A stretch of 22,395 bases of DNA from Candidatus Coatesiibacteriota bacterium. GTDB taxonomy: Bacteria > RBG-13-66-14. The stretch is taken from NCBI GenBank assembly GCA_014728185.1, contig WJMB01000081.1:1-22395 (forward strand), written 5' to 3'. Made by a program: the position numbers and the translations under genes. The notes beneath the pieces are model-generated. The model had not been told where the DNA came from and did no database searches. It was given only the letters and a program-made list of their open reading frames with translations. Shown here in pieces: positions 21,867 to 22,395 of the stretch; the stretch's first letter is position 1, and the number at the start of each line of letters is the position of its first letter.

Positions 21867-21875
21867 ATAATACCA
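21867..21875 (-). promoter_or_regulatory. extended -10 promoter of the NHL lipoprotein gene
   Basis: On the minus strand TGGTATTAT, an extended -10 box about 36 nt before the ATG at 21831. It closely resembles TGGTATCAT at 5168-5176. No -35 box is evident. Confidence 0.55.
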
Positions 21876-21955
21876 CACCCCGGGTTCCCCGGGGACCCTC
21901 GATCGGCAAGGCTATGCACCGGGCAATCCGCGGCGGCCCGTCGAGGGGCCGTCCT

Positions 21956-22018
21956 ACAGGGGATAGGTGTTGCCACTCCCACATGAACCGGATAATATTG
22001 CGTGATCATATCCCCTGT
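21956..22018. repeat. 10-bp inverted repeat
   Basis: ACAGGGGATA (21956-21965) and TATCCCCTGT (22009-22018) are perfect complements 43 nt apart. The spacer is AT-rich and contains GATAATATTG. Its position upstream of the NHL lipoprotein promoter would suit DNA looping or a small element; no function is evident. Confidence 0.55.
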
Positions 22019-22290
22019 TCGGACTGGGCTATAGGTTGACTCCGCTGATATTGCACGTTTAGTAGAAGAAATGCCTGTCACTCATCAGCAGTTCAAAAGT
22101 GGCGGCTGCAAGAGGAATGCTCGGAGGATAACTCACCCTGCTTGTCGGCTTTCAGTAAACAGCCACCCGATTGCCGCTCGACACATAACTGCCCAAAACC
22201 AAGTAACAAGACTGCGCATGATAGTATCGGGATTAAACTCGGGCGCACACAAACAGCGAAGACCTGCTCGCTGAACCTTTCGATATCAAT

Positions 22291-22321
22291 CCTGATTTGT
22301 CCGAACACGTTCCATGATGCC
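22291..22321 (-). repeat. dispersed repeat family R, copy R5
   Basis: Read on the minus strand: GGCATCATGGAACGTG, then TTCGGACAAATCAGG. It is identical to R1 except for one missing C, which shows that the copies are not held in a reading frame. The 3' side (ATTGATATC) has lost the hairpin arm. Confidence 0.83.
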
Positions 22322-22395
22322 CACACCAATTGTCCCGGCCGTCTCAACCAGAGAAAGCTCAAGTAACGGCAGTCTATTGCCTATTAAAGCCTTGA

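Larger units (their letters stand above)
21832..22395. other. right-edge gap with promoter, inverted repeat and R5
   Basis: A 564-nt stretch to the window edge. It holds the NHL-gene promoter (21867-21875), the inverted repeat 21956-22018 and repeat R5 (22291-22321). A CCCCGGG/CCCGGGG-type stem lies near 21878-21894. I see no gene. Confidence 0.5.

Overview
The window is a stretch of high-GC bacterial chromosome (coding DNA visibly much richer in G+C than the gaps). It carries 17 protein-coding loci, one of them a decayed pseudogene. I see no rRNA, tRNA, CRISPR array, transposase, integrase or phage gene. Several proteins have lipoprotein signal peptides. The gene set (methyl-independent MutL, an MrfA/MrfB pair, YmdB, NfeD, DUF3795) does not identify a phylum; a deep-branching or uncultured GC-rich lineage is a guess only.

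Layout. Positions 98-1309 hold a broken lipoprotein gene with an SH3b-like domain, bracketed by two outward-pointing copies of a short dispersed repeat. A plus-strand block follows: a VOC protein and a DUF3795 protein (overlapping), a TetR regulator with its own promoter, mutL with a promoter that predicts a leaderless mRNA, and an AtpZ/AtpI-like membrane protein closed by an intrinsic terminator. From about 6.2 kb onward every gene is on the minus strand. In transcription order these are an NHL beta-propeller lipoprotein (20797-21831); mrfB and ymdB (overlapping by 17 nt); an oxidoreductase, a BtuF-like lipoprotein and a ComF protein (two 4-nt GTGA overlaps); an alpha/alpha-toroid protein; the mrfA helicase; a metallo-beta-lactamase-fold hydrolase; and a zinc-ribbon protein overlapping nfeD, closed by a minus-strand terminator.

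Functional theme. DNA repair is represented by mutL, mrfA and mrfB. The last two are the helicase and DEDDh-exonuclease halves of the mitomycin repair pathway described in Bacillus subtilis, where they are adjacent; here they lie about 6.8 kb apart. The other genes are housekeeping or unassigned.

The most unusual content is non-coding. Three long hairpins (3044-3137, 9249-9323, 12274-12356) share a 15-nt arm core. Each continues outward with different but still perfectly complementary bases, and each sits 44-71 nt beyond a stop codon. A second family of about 32 nt occurs five times in gaps, once (6052-6104) as an apparently intact 21-bp imperfect hairpin. AT-rich gaps at 16956-17772 and 20042-20796 hold degenerate tandem repeats and inverted repeats that no gene explains.
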